Of a stretch of 30,733 nt of DNA, positions 5,911 through 14,590 are shown in pieces. Within the stretch, counting starts at the first letter, position 1. The number at the start of each line of letters is the position of its first letter. The stretch comes from Gallionellaceae bacterium (GTDB taxonomy: Bacteria > Pseudomonadota > Gammaproteobacteria > Burkholderiales > Gallionellaceae), in the NCBI GenBank assembly GCA_003445795.1, contig DMCN01000106.1:115787-146519 (forward strand). The letters run 5' to 3'. Position numbers and translations under genes: made by a program. The notes beneath the pieces are model-generated. The model saw only the letters and a program-made list of their open reading frames with translations. It had not been told where the DNA came from and searched no databases.

Positions 5911-7596
5911 CTATTCCGTTTCCAGACTGTTCACTTTCTTGTACAGCCAGCCGCCCAGATACAGGCTGCCACCCAACACCAGCAGACTGGCGATGCGGAC
6001 CAGCGGCGCGGCTGAAGCGATGTCGTACAGGAACACTTTAAACGCCGAGGCTGCGAAGATCAGCAAAGAAGACTGCCCCAGCAGCTTGTCTCGCCGTTGC
6101 AGCGACAGGAACAGGCAACCCAGTGCCAGCGCGCCCCACACCAGCGAGACCAGCAGACGGCTGTCGAACATGTCTATCGCCCACATCATGATGGCGATGT
6201 GGGCCGCGTACAGCGCGATCATGCCGACATCGCGCAGTAGCGCGGCTTTGCGCAGGAAATAGTAAGCCAGATAGAGTTCTGCCGCGTAGCAGAGTCCCAG
6301 CAGATCATGCGCGGGAATCGAGTTGGCGTTCGACAACAAAGTGCTCCCGGTGAACAAGTGCAGATAGTTGGCGAAGAAGATCAGCCCGACCGCAGCCCAC
6401 AACGGCATGCCGGGGGCTTTCATGTCGCCGCGCATGGCCGCATACGCGGCGATGAGCGGCACCAGCAGCAGGCCGACCCACGGCGCCCATTCCGCCGGCA
6501 CCGACTCGATATAGCCCGCATGCACCAGCACCAGAGCGACATAGGCGCTCAACAGCATCCTGCCGCCCTCCAGTTCGGCGGCACGCACACGCGATACCAC
6601 GAAGTAGCTCACCAGCAGAATCGCCGCACTGGCGACCGCCACCCAGGGTGCCAGCCCCGGAACATACTTGTCCAGGATGTGATATTGCACGAAGTAGAAC
6701 AGGACCAGCGCGGGGACATGTTTGATCGCCATCTCCTGAGACATAGCTTCGATGCGCGCACTGAACACCGAGGCCGCCGCGACGAAGATCAGGAAATGAA
6801 CGGTCTGGAACACCAGCGCCGCCAGCCAGGCATCCGGCATCGCGTCATGCCATTTCACATCGAAGATCACCAGCGCCAGGTACATCGCCAGAATATAGAC
6901 GGTGCGCTTCTGCACCCAGATCGAGAACACCGAGAACACCACGCTCCAGCAGGCGAAATAGACAATCAGGTCGGCGATGGAATAACTGCCACCACCCAGA
7001 AAGACTGGCGCCGTATAAGAACCCACCACCGCGAACAACGCATACAACTCGCTCAGGAACAAGCGGTTCAACCATAGCGCGACGGCACAGACCGCGATGA
7101 TCCCGCTCGTCGCAAAAGTCGTGTCGATGAGGTGGTAGTAGTTGTGCGCGCCGTATATCGAAAGGAACAGGATCACCACGCCCGCCGCGGGCAGCAGACT
7201 GGCGTAATGCATGTCCCTGCTGCGCAGCAGCAGGCCGATGCCGATCAGACCGAAACCGCCCAGCATGGCCAGCAGCACCTGGCGCACCGGCGTGAGCCAG
7301 CCGGCATCGACCGCCAACACCACCAGATAGATGGAGGCCAGCACCAGCGCCGAGGCTCCGGCCCAGCCGAGGATGTTGGTGACCGGAACAGAGCTATCCG
7401 TATGACGGGAGGCGTTGGCGATAATGGGTTTTGAAAATGCCGCGGGTGGGACCGGCGCGACCCTGGGCGCAGGCGGCGGTGATGCCGGCGCGGCAGATTG
7501 GTTGGAGGCCGGCGATTGTGGCGCAGACAGTCTGATGAAACGCTCAATCGCCGTCAGGCGCGATTCGATGCTGGCCAGCCGTTCTTCCGTGTTCAT
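5911..7596 (-). CDS. DUF2339 family polytopic membrane protein
   Basis: 561 residues. A short N-terminal coiled-coil-like helix (NTEERLASIESRLTAIERFIR) is followed by a Pro/Ala-rich linker (about 25-70). A series of some 15 or more hydrophobic segments then runs to the C-terminus. The pattern NILGWAGASALVLASIYLV...GWLTPVRQVLLAMLGGFGLIGIGLLL near residues 73-125 is characteristic of the DUF2339 family, which has no established function. GGGAGG lies about nine bases upstream of the ATG. It is the third gene of a minus-strand series with the unknown 392-residue protein (60 bases upstream) and the cNMP-binding protein. Confidence 0.85.
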   Translation of the reverse strand: MNTEERLASIESRLTAIERFIRLSAPQSPASNQSAAPASPPPAPRVAPVPPAAFSKPIIANASRHTDSSVPVTNILGWAGASALVLASIYLVVLAVDAGWLTPVRQVLLAMLGGFGLIGIGLLLRSRDMHYASLLPAAGVVILFLSIYGAHNYYHLIDTTFATSGIIAVCAVALWLNRLFLSELYALFAVVGSYTAPVFLGGGSYSIADLIVYFACWSVVFSVFSIWVQKRTVYILAMYLALVIFDVKWHDAMPDAWLAALVFQTVHFLIFVAAASVFSARIEAMSQEMAIKHVPALVLFYFVQYHILDKYVPGLAPWVAVASAAILLVSYFVVSRVRAAELEGGRMLLSAYVALVLVHAGYIESVPAEWAPWVGLLLVPLIAAYAAMRGDMKAPGMPLWAAVGLIFFANYLHLFTGSTLLSNANSIPAHDLLGLCYAAELYLAYYFLRKAALLRDVGMIALYAAHIAIMMWAIDMFDSRLLVSLVWGALALGCLFLSLQRRDKLLGQSSLLIFAASAFKVFLYDIASAAPLVRIASLLVLGGSLYLGGWLYKKVNSLETE

Positions 7597-7656
7597 CCCG
7601 ATCTGCCTCCCCGTTGACTTCCCGCATCGCCGCGGAAAAAGGAAATATTTTGCGCG

Positions 7657-8835
7657 CTACTCCTTGGGCCAATACGCCGTGGCGATGCCCTCGCCCAAAT
7701 CGGCCTCGATCAGGCGGCGGCGCACTTCGAGCAGGCGCGCGATCAGCGCGGGTTCTGCTGCCCCGTAGGCATCGGCATCAGGGGTGCGGTTCACCACCAC
7801 GCCGAGCAACTCGGTGATCGCGTTGCCGATGGAATTCTGGCTAATGGTCACGATCAGCTTGCCGTCGTCGTTGCGGTAGATGAGCTGTTTGAACGCCGGC
7901 TGCCAGCGGATGGCGTTGGCGTATTTGGCATCGACGATGCAGTGGTCGCGCACCTTCTTCGCTGTCTTCATGAAATCGTTGTCGAACAGCAGCACGCTCT
8001 CCACCTGCTGCGGGAAATAGACATCGGGCAGGATGGGCGCGTTACGTGTGGAGACCTGCGAGAAGAAGGTGCGGTAGAAGTCGATAAAACCCTTCAGCAC
8101 CTCGTCGTATTCCTTCCAGAAATTCACATCCTTGAGCGCTTGCGCGCCGCCCTGGATCTCCCAACTCGGCAGGCCCTGCGGGTAACCGGTCAGGCCGATG
8201 CGTGCATCTGCTTCGCTGGCGGGCTTGAGTATCTTCAGATCCAGCGCCTTGTCGAAGAACGCGCGGTACACGTCGCGCATATAGGCCTGGAACAGACTGT
8301 GCTGGCCGCCGTCGGTCAGGTTGGGATTGTCGGCATCGGCCGGCTTGGCGTTGCGCAACACCTCCTTGGGAAAGACGATGAAGTGGTTGTGCAACATGCG
8401 AATACTGGGCACACCGGGCGAGGTCAGCGGCCATGTCGCGTCCAGACTCGCTTCGCCCGCCAGGATCAGCGCCTCATCCGGATCGGGATACTGCTCCAGC
8501 ATGTAATCGATGATGATCTGGTTCATGCGGTTCCACGCATGCTTCACATTCTCCGCCACCTGCGTGCGCCGCACCGGACGGCCGAGCGGATTGAGGATGG
8601 ACTTGGAGGTGTTGTAGATGATGGAACAGTCGAACTCGGTACTGTGTCCCAGCGCCTTGCGGTACAACAACAGGTCTTCCGCATTAATCAGCAGACCGTT
8701 GTTGTTGACCAGATCGTTGAGATTCTCGGTACTGTTGAAGAACTCGTTGTGTTTCATCCCCTCCGGCACGGTCAGGGGAATGGAGCGGAAAGGCGTGACG
8801 ATCTCGCGCGGACCGGACTGCAAAGTGTTCTTCAC
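7657..8835 (-). CDS. conserved-looking protein of unknown family
   Basis: About 392 residues, soluble, with no signal peptide or membrane span. I do not recognise the family. Visible features are NLNDLVNNNGLLINAEDLLLYRKALGH near the N-terminus, a central SIRMLHNHFIVFPKEVL whose H-x-H is loosely reminiscent of nucleotidyl-transfer proteins, and an acidic C-terminal segment. I chose the GTG at 8835 because it overlaps the stop codon of the cNMP-binding gene in a GTGA junction, which implies translational coupling. A longer frame upstream would run through that gene. An ATG at 8757 is the alternative. The coupling suggests it acts together with the cNMP-binding domain protein. Confidence 0.7.
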   Translation of the reverse strand: MKNTLQSGPREIVTPFRSIPLTVPEGMKHNEFFNSTENLNDLVNNNGLLINAEDLLLYRKALGHSTEFDCSIIYNTSKSILNPLGRPVRRTQVAENVKHAWNRMNQIIIDYMLEQYPDPDEALILAGEASLDATWPLTSPGVPSIRMLHNHFIVFPKEVLRNAKPADADNPNLTDGGQHSLFQAYMRDVYRAFFDKALDLKILKPASEADARIGLTGYPQGLPSWEIQGGAQALKDVNFWKEYDEVLKGFIDFYRTFFSQVSTRNAPILPDVYFPQQVESVLLFDNDFMKTAKKVRDHCIVDAKYANAIRWQPAFKQLIYRNDDGKLIVTISQNSIGNAITELLGVVVNRTPDADAYGAAEPALIARLLEVRRRLIEADLGEGIATAYWPKE

Positions 8836-9188
8836 AGGATGGCGTCCGTTCTGCGCAGCCGGTTGGCGATCACACGCATCATGTGCAGCGCGAAGTTCGG
8901 CGTTTGCTGGATGAGGAAATTGAAACGCTTGCGGTCGATGGGCAGGAATTTGCACTCGGTCTTCGCCATCACCGTGGCCGAGCGCGCGCCGTCGTCTATC
9001 ATCGCCATCTCGCCGACGATGGCGCCGGCTTCGGGGAACTCGACCACTCTCCCCTTCACGCTGATCTCGGCGATACCCGACATCAATACATACATCAACT
9101 CGCCCTGATCGCCCGCCTTGAACAAAGTTTGACCGGGAGATAGCGTGAGCAGATCGGTTTCGTGACGGAACAACTCGGCCAGGTTCAT
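8832..9188 (-). CDS. single-domain cyclic-nucleotide-binding protein
   Basis: 118 residues making up one cNMP-binding beta-roll: LSPGQTLFKAGDQGELMYVLMSGIAEISVKGRVV, then the phosphate-binding cassette region PEAGAIVGEMAMIDDGARSATVMA with the conserved GE and RSA, and the following C-helix. No DNA-binding or catalytic domain follows, so it is probably a stand-alone sensor or partner subunit. AAGGAA precedes the ATG. Its stop codon overlaps the GTG start of the 392-residue protein, so the two are likely made in step. Confidence 0.88.
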   Translation of the reverse strand: MNLAELFRHETDLLTLSPGQTLFKAGDQGELMYVLMSGIAEISVKGRVVEFPEAGAIVGEMAMIDDGARSATVMAKTECKFLPIDRKRFNFLIQQTPNFALHMMRVIANRLRRTDAIL

Positions 9189-9304
9189 GCGAACTTCCTT
9201 GTGATATTCGGACAGACGGATTCTATCCGGAAACAGAAGATGAGTTCACCTGTGAATGCGGGGATTTTTGACGGGCGCAGCGGGTAGCCGGCCCCGTGCA
9301 CAGA

Positions 9305-9334
9305 CGGCGAATGGACCAGACCGGTCATTCGCCG
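9305..9334 (-). terminator. stem-loop after the one-haem cytochrome gene
   Basis: CGGCGAATGGACC (9305-9317) pairs with GGTCATTCGCCG (9323-9334) with one bulged G and a five-base loop. It begins 17 bases after the stop codon of the cytochrome gene on the minus strand. There is no T-tract, so it is only a terminator-like hairpin. The remaining DNA up to 9189 shows nothing I can name. Confidence 0.45.
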
Positions 9335-9351
9335 CTGCTTGCAGATGAACC

Positions 9352-9780
9352 TTAGTTGTTTTTGGCGCCCTGCTTGACCCAGTTCCTCATCAGCAGGATG
9401 TACTGGTTGTCCAGTGTGCCGGAAGCATTCAGGCCCATTGGCATCTTCAGCCCCTTGTTGGTACCGGTGAGCAATTTGGTGAAAGTACTGGTATCGCTGT
9501 TGCCGGGAACGACGACCGGACCGTAGACCGTCCCTCTCATCAGCGACTCGTATGTGCTCAGATCCAGTCCGCTTTTCGCCACACCGCTACCGCCGGCCGA
9601 GTGGCAGCTGAGGCAATGGTCGCGCAGTATCGGCTGAATGTCGTTCTTGAAGCTCACCGCGCTGTTCTTTGACGCTTTCATCGCGGATTGTGCAGCCGGA
9701 TTCATCTTTTCCTCGGCGACCGCATAGCCGGAAACTCCAGCCAGCAAAACGACGCACGCCATTATTGTTTTTACTCCCAT
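9352..9780 (-). CDS. exported mono-haem c-type cytochrome
   Basis: 142 residues from the ATG at 9780, chosen because AGGGGG precedes it and the protein then starts with a classic signal peptide (GVKTIMACVVLLAGVSGYAVA). The longer frame back to 9858 adds a basic, unlikely head. One haem site, CLSCH, is at residues 56-60 in the context FKNDIQPILRDHCLSCHSAGGSGVAKSGLDLSTYESLMRG. This is the planctomycete-type cytochrome C domain also found in proteobacteria. A Met-rich segment (LKMPMG) may give the sixth ligand. The protein is periplasmic and presumably an electron carrier; no partner oxidase or reductase lies next to it. Confidence 0.85.
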   Translation of the reverse strand: MGVKTIMACVVLLAGVSGYAVAEEKMNPAAQSAMKASKNSAVSFKNDIQPILRDHCLSCHSAGGSGVAKSGLDLSTYESLMRGTVYGPVVVPGNSDTSTFTKLLTGTNKGLKMPMGLNASGTLDNQYILLMRNWVKQGAKNN

Positions 9781-9962
9781 ACATCCCCCTGATTGACGTT
9801 CGACATAAAGCAGCGACATGCTGCCCCATCCTGCTGTTACCCGAAAAACGCACTGCAATACTGCCGGGCAACTTCGGTTTCATCTTACGCAACACGATGT
9901 ATATAAACAAGGAACAGCCCTGCCGCGGGCAGGGGTATGTGGTTTGAACGAAAGAGAAGCGA

Positions 9963-10913
9963 CTACTTGAGGTCCACGCGCTCCACCCGATAGCCAAGCT
10001 TCGCCATCAGCGCGGGAAGTGAATTCTGGCCGAACATGTGCAGACTGCCGACAGCGGCAAAGACCCTTTTCCCGCTCTTGTGCAGCGCATCGATGCGCTT
10101 GGCCAGATTCGGATTCCGCCCATCGAGCAGCCGCTTCATCATCTCCCGTTCCGTATCGCTATTCATGCAATCACACCACTCGCCGTAGCGTGCCAGTTCG
10201 GCATGATCGGAATCCGCCCACACGTTGGCTATGCGCTTGAGCAGTGCCCCCGCGTGCCCGCTTTCTATATCGGTCAAACTGTCCTGAACGAAATCGAGCA
10301 CTTCCTGCTCATTGCCCATCTTCAGCATCGCCAGTTGGGCCTCCGGCGTCTCCAGCGAGACCATATGCTTGCCCGCGCCATGCCCTATCCCCGCCAGCAC
10401 CGCATCGATGGCATACGAAGCCTCCAACCCCTCGCTCCGCCCCGCCGTCACCGTCAGCATAGTGATCTGCATCTCGGGTGAAAACCCAGCGATCGAATCG
10501 TACGGCACACAGACTGCGGCAGCCTGCTTGCGCATACGCTGCTGCAAGGCGGCGGGCAACAGCGCACCGCCGGATGTCCCCATTCCCTTCAGCATACGGT
10601 TGCGGATATCCGCATCCATCAGATCGAGTTCCAGCGCCACCGTGTCGGTCGCGTTCAAAGCCTGCATCACCTTCGGGCCGGGAAACATCCACTCGAATCT
10701 CGCGATATGGATCGTCCCGTACAGATAAGAAGTGCGGCCGTCCCTGCTGATACGCCAGAGAAAGCCGTGGTCGCGCGCATCGCGCATCGCCACTTGCAGT
10801 TCCTCCGGCGTGGGCAAGACGGGAGCGGCAGGACAGGCAAGTTCGGCAGCAGTAAGAGTCTGGCTCAACGCCAGCAGCAAAAGGAATAGTCCGGAACGGA
10901 TCGTAGTAATCAT
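9963..10913 (-). CDS. TraB/GumN family protein
   Basis: 316 residues with an N-terminal signal peptide (ITTIRSGLFLLLLALSQTLTAAE). The family motifs are at both ends: GTIH at 66-69 within SYLYGTIHI, ALELDL further on, and a C-terminal GSLHMFGQNSLPALMAKLGYRVERV. TraB/GumN proteins share a Tiki-like metalloprotease fold in which the GxIH and GxxH motifs supply metal ligands; the bacterial substrates are unknown. The export signal places it in the periplasm or on the outer face of the inner membrane. It starts 41 bases after the GGDEF-EAL gene and may be cotranscribed. Confidence 0.9.
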   Translation of the reverse strand: MITTIRSGLFLLLLALSQTLTAAELACPAAPVLPTPEELQVAMRDARDHGFLWRISRDGRTSYLYGTIHIARFEWMFPGPKVMQALNATDTVALELDLMDADIRNRMLKGMGTSGGALLPAALQQRMRKQAAAVCVPYDSIAGFSPEMQITMLTVTAGRSEGLEASYAIDAVLAGIGHGAGKHMVSLETPEAQLAMLKMGNEQEVLDFVQDSLTDIESGHAGALLKRIANVWADSDHAELARYGEWCDCMNSDTEREMMKRLLDGRNPNLAKRIDALHKSGKRVFAAVGSLHMFGQNSLPALMAKLGYRVERVDLK

Positions 10914-10954
10914 GGCGTCATCTCTGGGATTTTGCGCATCGTAGCAGCACTCAC

Positions 10955-13213
10955 TCAGTGCTTCACCAGCCAGCTCTCGAAATCCCGGAGGGGCAAGGGG
11001 CGGGCGAACAAAAAACCCTGATAGCCCGGGCAGCCAAAGGACTGCAGGATATCGAACTGTTCCTGCGTCTCCACGCCCTCGGCGATCACCCGCAAGCCCA
11101 AGTTCTGCGCCATGCCGACGATGGTACGAACGATCACGACATCGTTCGATCCGCCGCCGATGTTGCGCACGAACTCCCTGTCGATCTTGAGCTGATCGAT
11201 GGGAAGCCGGCGCAGATAGGAAAGCGAAGAATATCCGGTGCCGAAATCGTCCAGCGAGAAAGTGATCCCGGCAGAGGCGAGTCTGTCCATCTTGGCGATC
11301 GCCTCATCGAGACCCCGGATCATCGAAGTCTCGGTCAATTCGATCTTGAGCCGGCCGGGAGCGATGCCGGCCGCCCCGATGATCGCCAGCACAGTGTCTA
11401 CGAAATCGGAGCGCATGAATGTCGGCGCCGAGATATTGACCGCCAGAATAAAATCGGCATTGGTCTTGCTCGATGCCCATTCGTTGAGTTGCGCGCATGC
11501 CTTTTCCAGCACCCAGAGGTCGATTTCCTCGATCACGCCCGATTCCTCGGCAAACGGAATGAAATCGGCAGGCGGCAACAGACCGCGCTGCGGATGCTGC
11601 CAGCGCAACAGCACCTCGGCCCCGGTACAAGCCCCGTTCGAAGCCACCTGGGCCTGGAAATACAGACAGAACTGGTCTTCCAGCAAGGCCAGGCGCAAGT
11701 CTTCCTTCATTCTCGAACGCTCCTCCAGCGCCAGCTGCATGGATGGATCGAACAGGCGCAAGGTGGCACGCCCGCTGTTCTTGGCCTGATAGAGCGCGAC
11801 ATCGGAATGCTTGAACAGATCTTCCATGCTGGTAGATTGCCCATGGAACAGGGAGACGCCGATACTCGCGGTGCCCCGATATTCATGGATACCTATCTGG
11901 TATGGCTGGTTCAGCTTGGCCAGCACCTTGGTTGCCACTGCTTCGGCGCGATCTAGCACGAACGCCTCGACATCGCCCAGATTCGCCACCATGACGACGA
12001 ACTCGTCCCCGCCCAGTCTGGCAACCGTATCCTCCGACCTCACACAGGTCGCCAGACGACCACCGACCTCTATCAGCAACCTGTCACCTGTTTCATGTCC
12101 CTGGGTATCGTTCAGGTCCTTGAAATTGTCCAGATCGATGAACAACAACGCACCGTAGCTACCGCAACGCTCACTGGTTGCCATGGCCTGATGCAGCCTG
12201 TCCATCAACAGGCGCCGGTTGGGCAAAAGGGTGAGCGGATCGTAGTAGGCAAGCCGGTTGATCTCGGCTTCCGCCTGCTTGCGTTCGGTGATATCGCTAA
12301 AAATGCCAACATAATTGGTCACCTGGCCGGAGGCGTCCTTCACGGCAGTGATCGTCAGGTTCTTGGGATAGATCTCGCCGTTCTTGCGCATATCCCACAG
12401 CTCACCGTCCCAATGGCCCGTCGTATGCAGACTTCTCCACATCTCGTCATAGAAGGATGTTTCGTGCCGTCCAGACTTCAGCATGGACGGAGTCTTGCCG
12501 ATCACTTCATCCGAAGAGTATCCGGTGATTTCACAGAACGCCCGGTTGACGCGAAGGATATGCGCGTTCGCGTCGGTGATGATGATGCCATCATGTGTTT
12601 CAAATGCGCTGGCGGCGATCCAGAGCTCCTGCTCCTTGCGGATACGCTCCGTCACATCCATGTTGATCGAACGCACACCCAGTATCTGGCCGGTCGCATC
12701 CCTCACATCTCCGCAAAGGTGCTCGATCCAGCGCACCTCCCCGTGACGCGTATTGATCCGTATCAGCAGAGTCTCGGGCTGACCATGCTCGTGCATCTGG
12801 TGCACATGCTTCTTCCATGTCTGACGATCATCGACATGGATCAGCTCGGTCATGAAGTTCGGCCTCGAATAGAAGTCTTCCTGCTGATAACCCGTGACCT
12901 TCAGACAGGAGGGCGAGACGTATTCGTAGGTACCATCCACCCGCCGCAGGTAGATGAATTCCTGCGCCAGGTCTGCGACAGCATGGATGACCTGCTGCTT
13001 GGTATTGATCTCCTGGCGCATGGCGACCAGCGTCGAGAGCATGAATCCGATGAACAGCCCCAGCAGGGATGGGATGACGAAATATTTGGGGGAAGGATCG
13101 GGAAGCAAAAGGAGTATCTGGAGCGTGGCGAAGGCCAGCACGACGCCCAAGCCGAACGTAGTAAACCTCAGATACGTGTCCCTGTGTTTGGACAGGAACG
13201 GCAACAACTCCAT
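10955..13213 (-). CDS. membrane PAS-PAS-GGDEF-EAL cyclic-di-GMP enzyme
   Basis: 752 residues. Two membrane spans (about 16-38 and 44-65), PAS domains at about 75-190 and 198-312, a GGDEF domain (about 320-485) and an EAL domain (about 500-750). The cyclase motif GGDEF (401-405) is intact, with an inhibitory I-site RSED at 392-395. The phosphodiesterase signature reads EVL (533-535), a common functional variant of EAL. The other catalytic motifs (NISAPTF, ELTETSMI, DDFGTGYSSLSYL, KIDREFV, EGVET) are present. It could therefore make or hydrolyse c-di-GMP, and which dominates cannot be told from sequence. GGGGAG precedes the ATG. A PilZ effector gene lies 208 bases upstream on the same strand. 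Confidence 0.95.
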   Translation of the reverse strand: MELLPFLSKHRDTYLRFTTFGLGVVLAFATLQILLLLPDPSPKYFVIPSLLGLFIGFMLSTLVAMRQEINTKQQVIHAVADLAQEFIYLRRVDGTYEYVSPSCLKVTGYQQEDFYSRPNFMTELIHVDDRQTWKKHVHQMHEHGQPETLLIRINTRHGEVRWIEHLCGDVRDATGQILGVRSINMDVTERIRKEQELWIAASAFETHDGIIITDANAHILRVNRAFCEITGYSSDEVIGKTPSMLKSGRHETSFYDEMWRSLHTTGHWDGELWDMRKNGEIYPKNLTITAVKDASGQVTNYVGIFSDITERKQAEAEINRLAYYDPLTLLPNRRLLMDRLHQAMATSERCGSYGALLFIDLDNFKDLNDTQGHETGDRLLIEVGGRLATCVRSEDTVARLGGDEFVVMVANLGDVEAFVLDRAEAVATKVLAKLNQPYQIGIHEYRGTASIGVSLFHGQSTSMEDLFKHSDVALYQAKNSGRATLRLFDPSMQLALEERSRMKEDLRLALLEDQFCLYFQAQVASNGACTGAEVLLRWQHPQRGLLPPADFIPFAEESGVIEEIDLWVLEKACAQLNEWASSKTNADFILAVNISAPTFMRSDFVDTVLAIIGAAGIAPGRLKIELTETSMIRGLDEAIAKMDRLASAGITFSLDDFGTGYSSLSYLRRLPIDQLKIDREFVRNIGGGSNDVVIVRTIVGMAQNLGLRVIAEGVETQEQFDILQSFGCPGYQGFLFARPLPLRDFESWLVKH

Positions 13214-13421
13214 GAGAGCACTCCCCGAACCGATTCGAAACGAACCAAGTCAGAGCCCCACCCACCATTCTCTCCGGCACGGCCCTTTCTTCGCATTCTC
13301 CATCTATCGCAGTCCGATATCAACAAACCGCGACGAGAGATTGCGGCAAGGCCGACTTGTTTTCATTACTAATCGTCGGCTCCGCCGTTGCGGCGAGCAT
13401 ACAGGCTTTCCGGACACCCAC

Positions 13422-14108
13422 TCAGTTGTCCGCCATGCTTTTATAGATAAAGTTGTGCAGATACGTCCGCTCTATCCCTTCTGGCTGATGGAACTCCAGA
13501 CCGCTCAATACCGGCTTCCCGGCGCCTGAAGCTTCCGCCTCGTTGCCCACGTTGCGAATGGTGGCTGGCACCATGAGCAACTGCTCCACCCCGTCGATGG
13601 GCAGTCGGAAACTCACCTCGACTTTGTCGCCTACCGTACCGAACGCCGTGCGTGACTGGATGCGGGCGCCGGAAAGGCTCATATCCTCGATGGTGGCCGG
13701 CGTCGTCTGACCGGAATCCTTGAGACAGACCGAACACACCAGCTTGAGCTTGATGCGCAGCGCGGCGCGCATATTGACGGTGCTGATCTGGACGGGATAG
13801 GAAAGATGCAGATAGGGATAGGGTTGCAGGCAGACATTGACGACATCCGCGGTGAACTCGTATGTGCGCGTGCCGGAGAAGCCGCGCAGCAGAAAACTCT
13901 CGCCTTTCTTGATGAAGAGCAGTTTGTCGTCGCGCATCGGATGGGAGACCACCACACTCTTCTTGTGCAGATAGCCGATCAGCTTGACGTAGTGGCGCAA
14001 CTTCTCGTGTGAAAAATCCTGCAACTGCACGACATCGCCGATGCCGAGCTTCACCGACTGCAGATCGCTCAGTTCCACATGCTTGCCAGACTGCACTGCA
14101 TCATTCAT
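13422..14108 (-). CDS. YcgR-like PilZ-domain cyclic-di-GMP receptor
   Basis: 228 residues. An N-terminal YcgR-type flagellar brake domain (about 15-108) precedes a PilZ domain (about 110-220). The c-di-GMP-binding motifs are RAALR at 114-118 (RxxxR) and DMSLSG at 142-147 (D/NxSxxG). Proteins of this build act on the flagellar motor or on surface-attachment machinery. The gene is immediately upstream of the PAS-GGDEF-EAL gene on the same strand, so the enzyme and the effector may form a local signalling pair. The 129 bases before it hold only a weak GCGGAC/GTCCGC hairpin at 14184-14215. Confidence 0.9.
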   Translation of the reverse strand: MNDAVQSGKHVELSDLQSVKLGIGDVVQLQDFSHEKLRHYVKLIGYLHKKSVVVSHPMRDDKLLFIKKGESFLLRGFSGTRTYEFTADVVNVCLQPYPYLHLSYPVQISTVNMRAALRIKLKLVCSVCLKDSGQTTPATIEDMSLSGARIQSRTAFGTVGDKVEVSFRLPIDGVEQLLMVPATIRNVGNEAEASGAGKPVLSGLEFHQPEGIERTYLHNFIYKSMADN

Positions 14109-14237
14109 CGAAGTTCCCGCTTAATCCGGATTACACCCTTGCGCGGCCTGTAGCGACCCGGAACAATGTGACGATCTACCCGCGCGGACAGGATTATTGC
14201 CGAATATCGGTCCGCAGGCACCCGATCTTTTTCACGT

Positions 14238-14582
14238 CTAATCGGCAATGAGTGAAATTGTCGCTTCCGCTGTAACCCTGTCGATATCCAGCCGCACTTC
14301 GCACGACTCGTCGAGCTCGCTTCCGGGCGTCGGATCATCGGCACAGCTGCAGCCGCCGATGACACCCTGATACAGCAACCCCAGCCTTGTCCGAATGACG
14401 CCCTCCGTGCCTGCGACTTCTTTCACTACCACAGTGATCGGCCCATCCGCCACGGCACTACTGTTCGACAACCCCTGCTGCAATGGCAACACTTCCGCGC
14501 CCAATTGCGCGACCTCCCGCTTGAGGACAAGCTCAAAATCAGGCGTTCCCCAGGCAAGCAATGTCTTTTCGAGTCGCGCCAC
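14238..14582 (-). CDS. small conserved-looking protein of unknown function
   Basis: 114 residues if it starts at the GTG at 14582, eight bases after the pepD stop codon. A longer frame would run back through pepD. The C-terminal half (GVIGGCSCADDPTPGSELDESCEVRLDIDRVTAEATISLI) resembles short proteins found in other proteobacteria, but I cannot name a function. There are three cysteines (CSC and SCEV) that could bind metal. No Shine-Dalgarno is evident, so translation probably depends on reinitiation after pepD. Confidence 0.7.
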   Translation of the reverse strand: MARLEKTLLAWGTPDFELVLKREVAQLGAEVLPLQQGLSNSSAVADGPITVVVKEVAGTEGVIRTRLGLLYQGVIGGCSCADDPTPGSELDESCEVRLDIDRVTAEATISLIAD

Positions 14583-14590
14583 TGTGGTAG

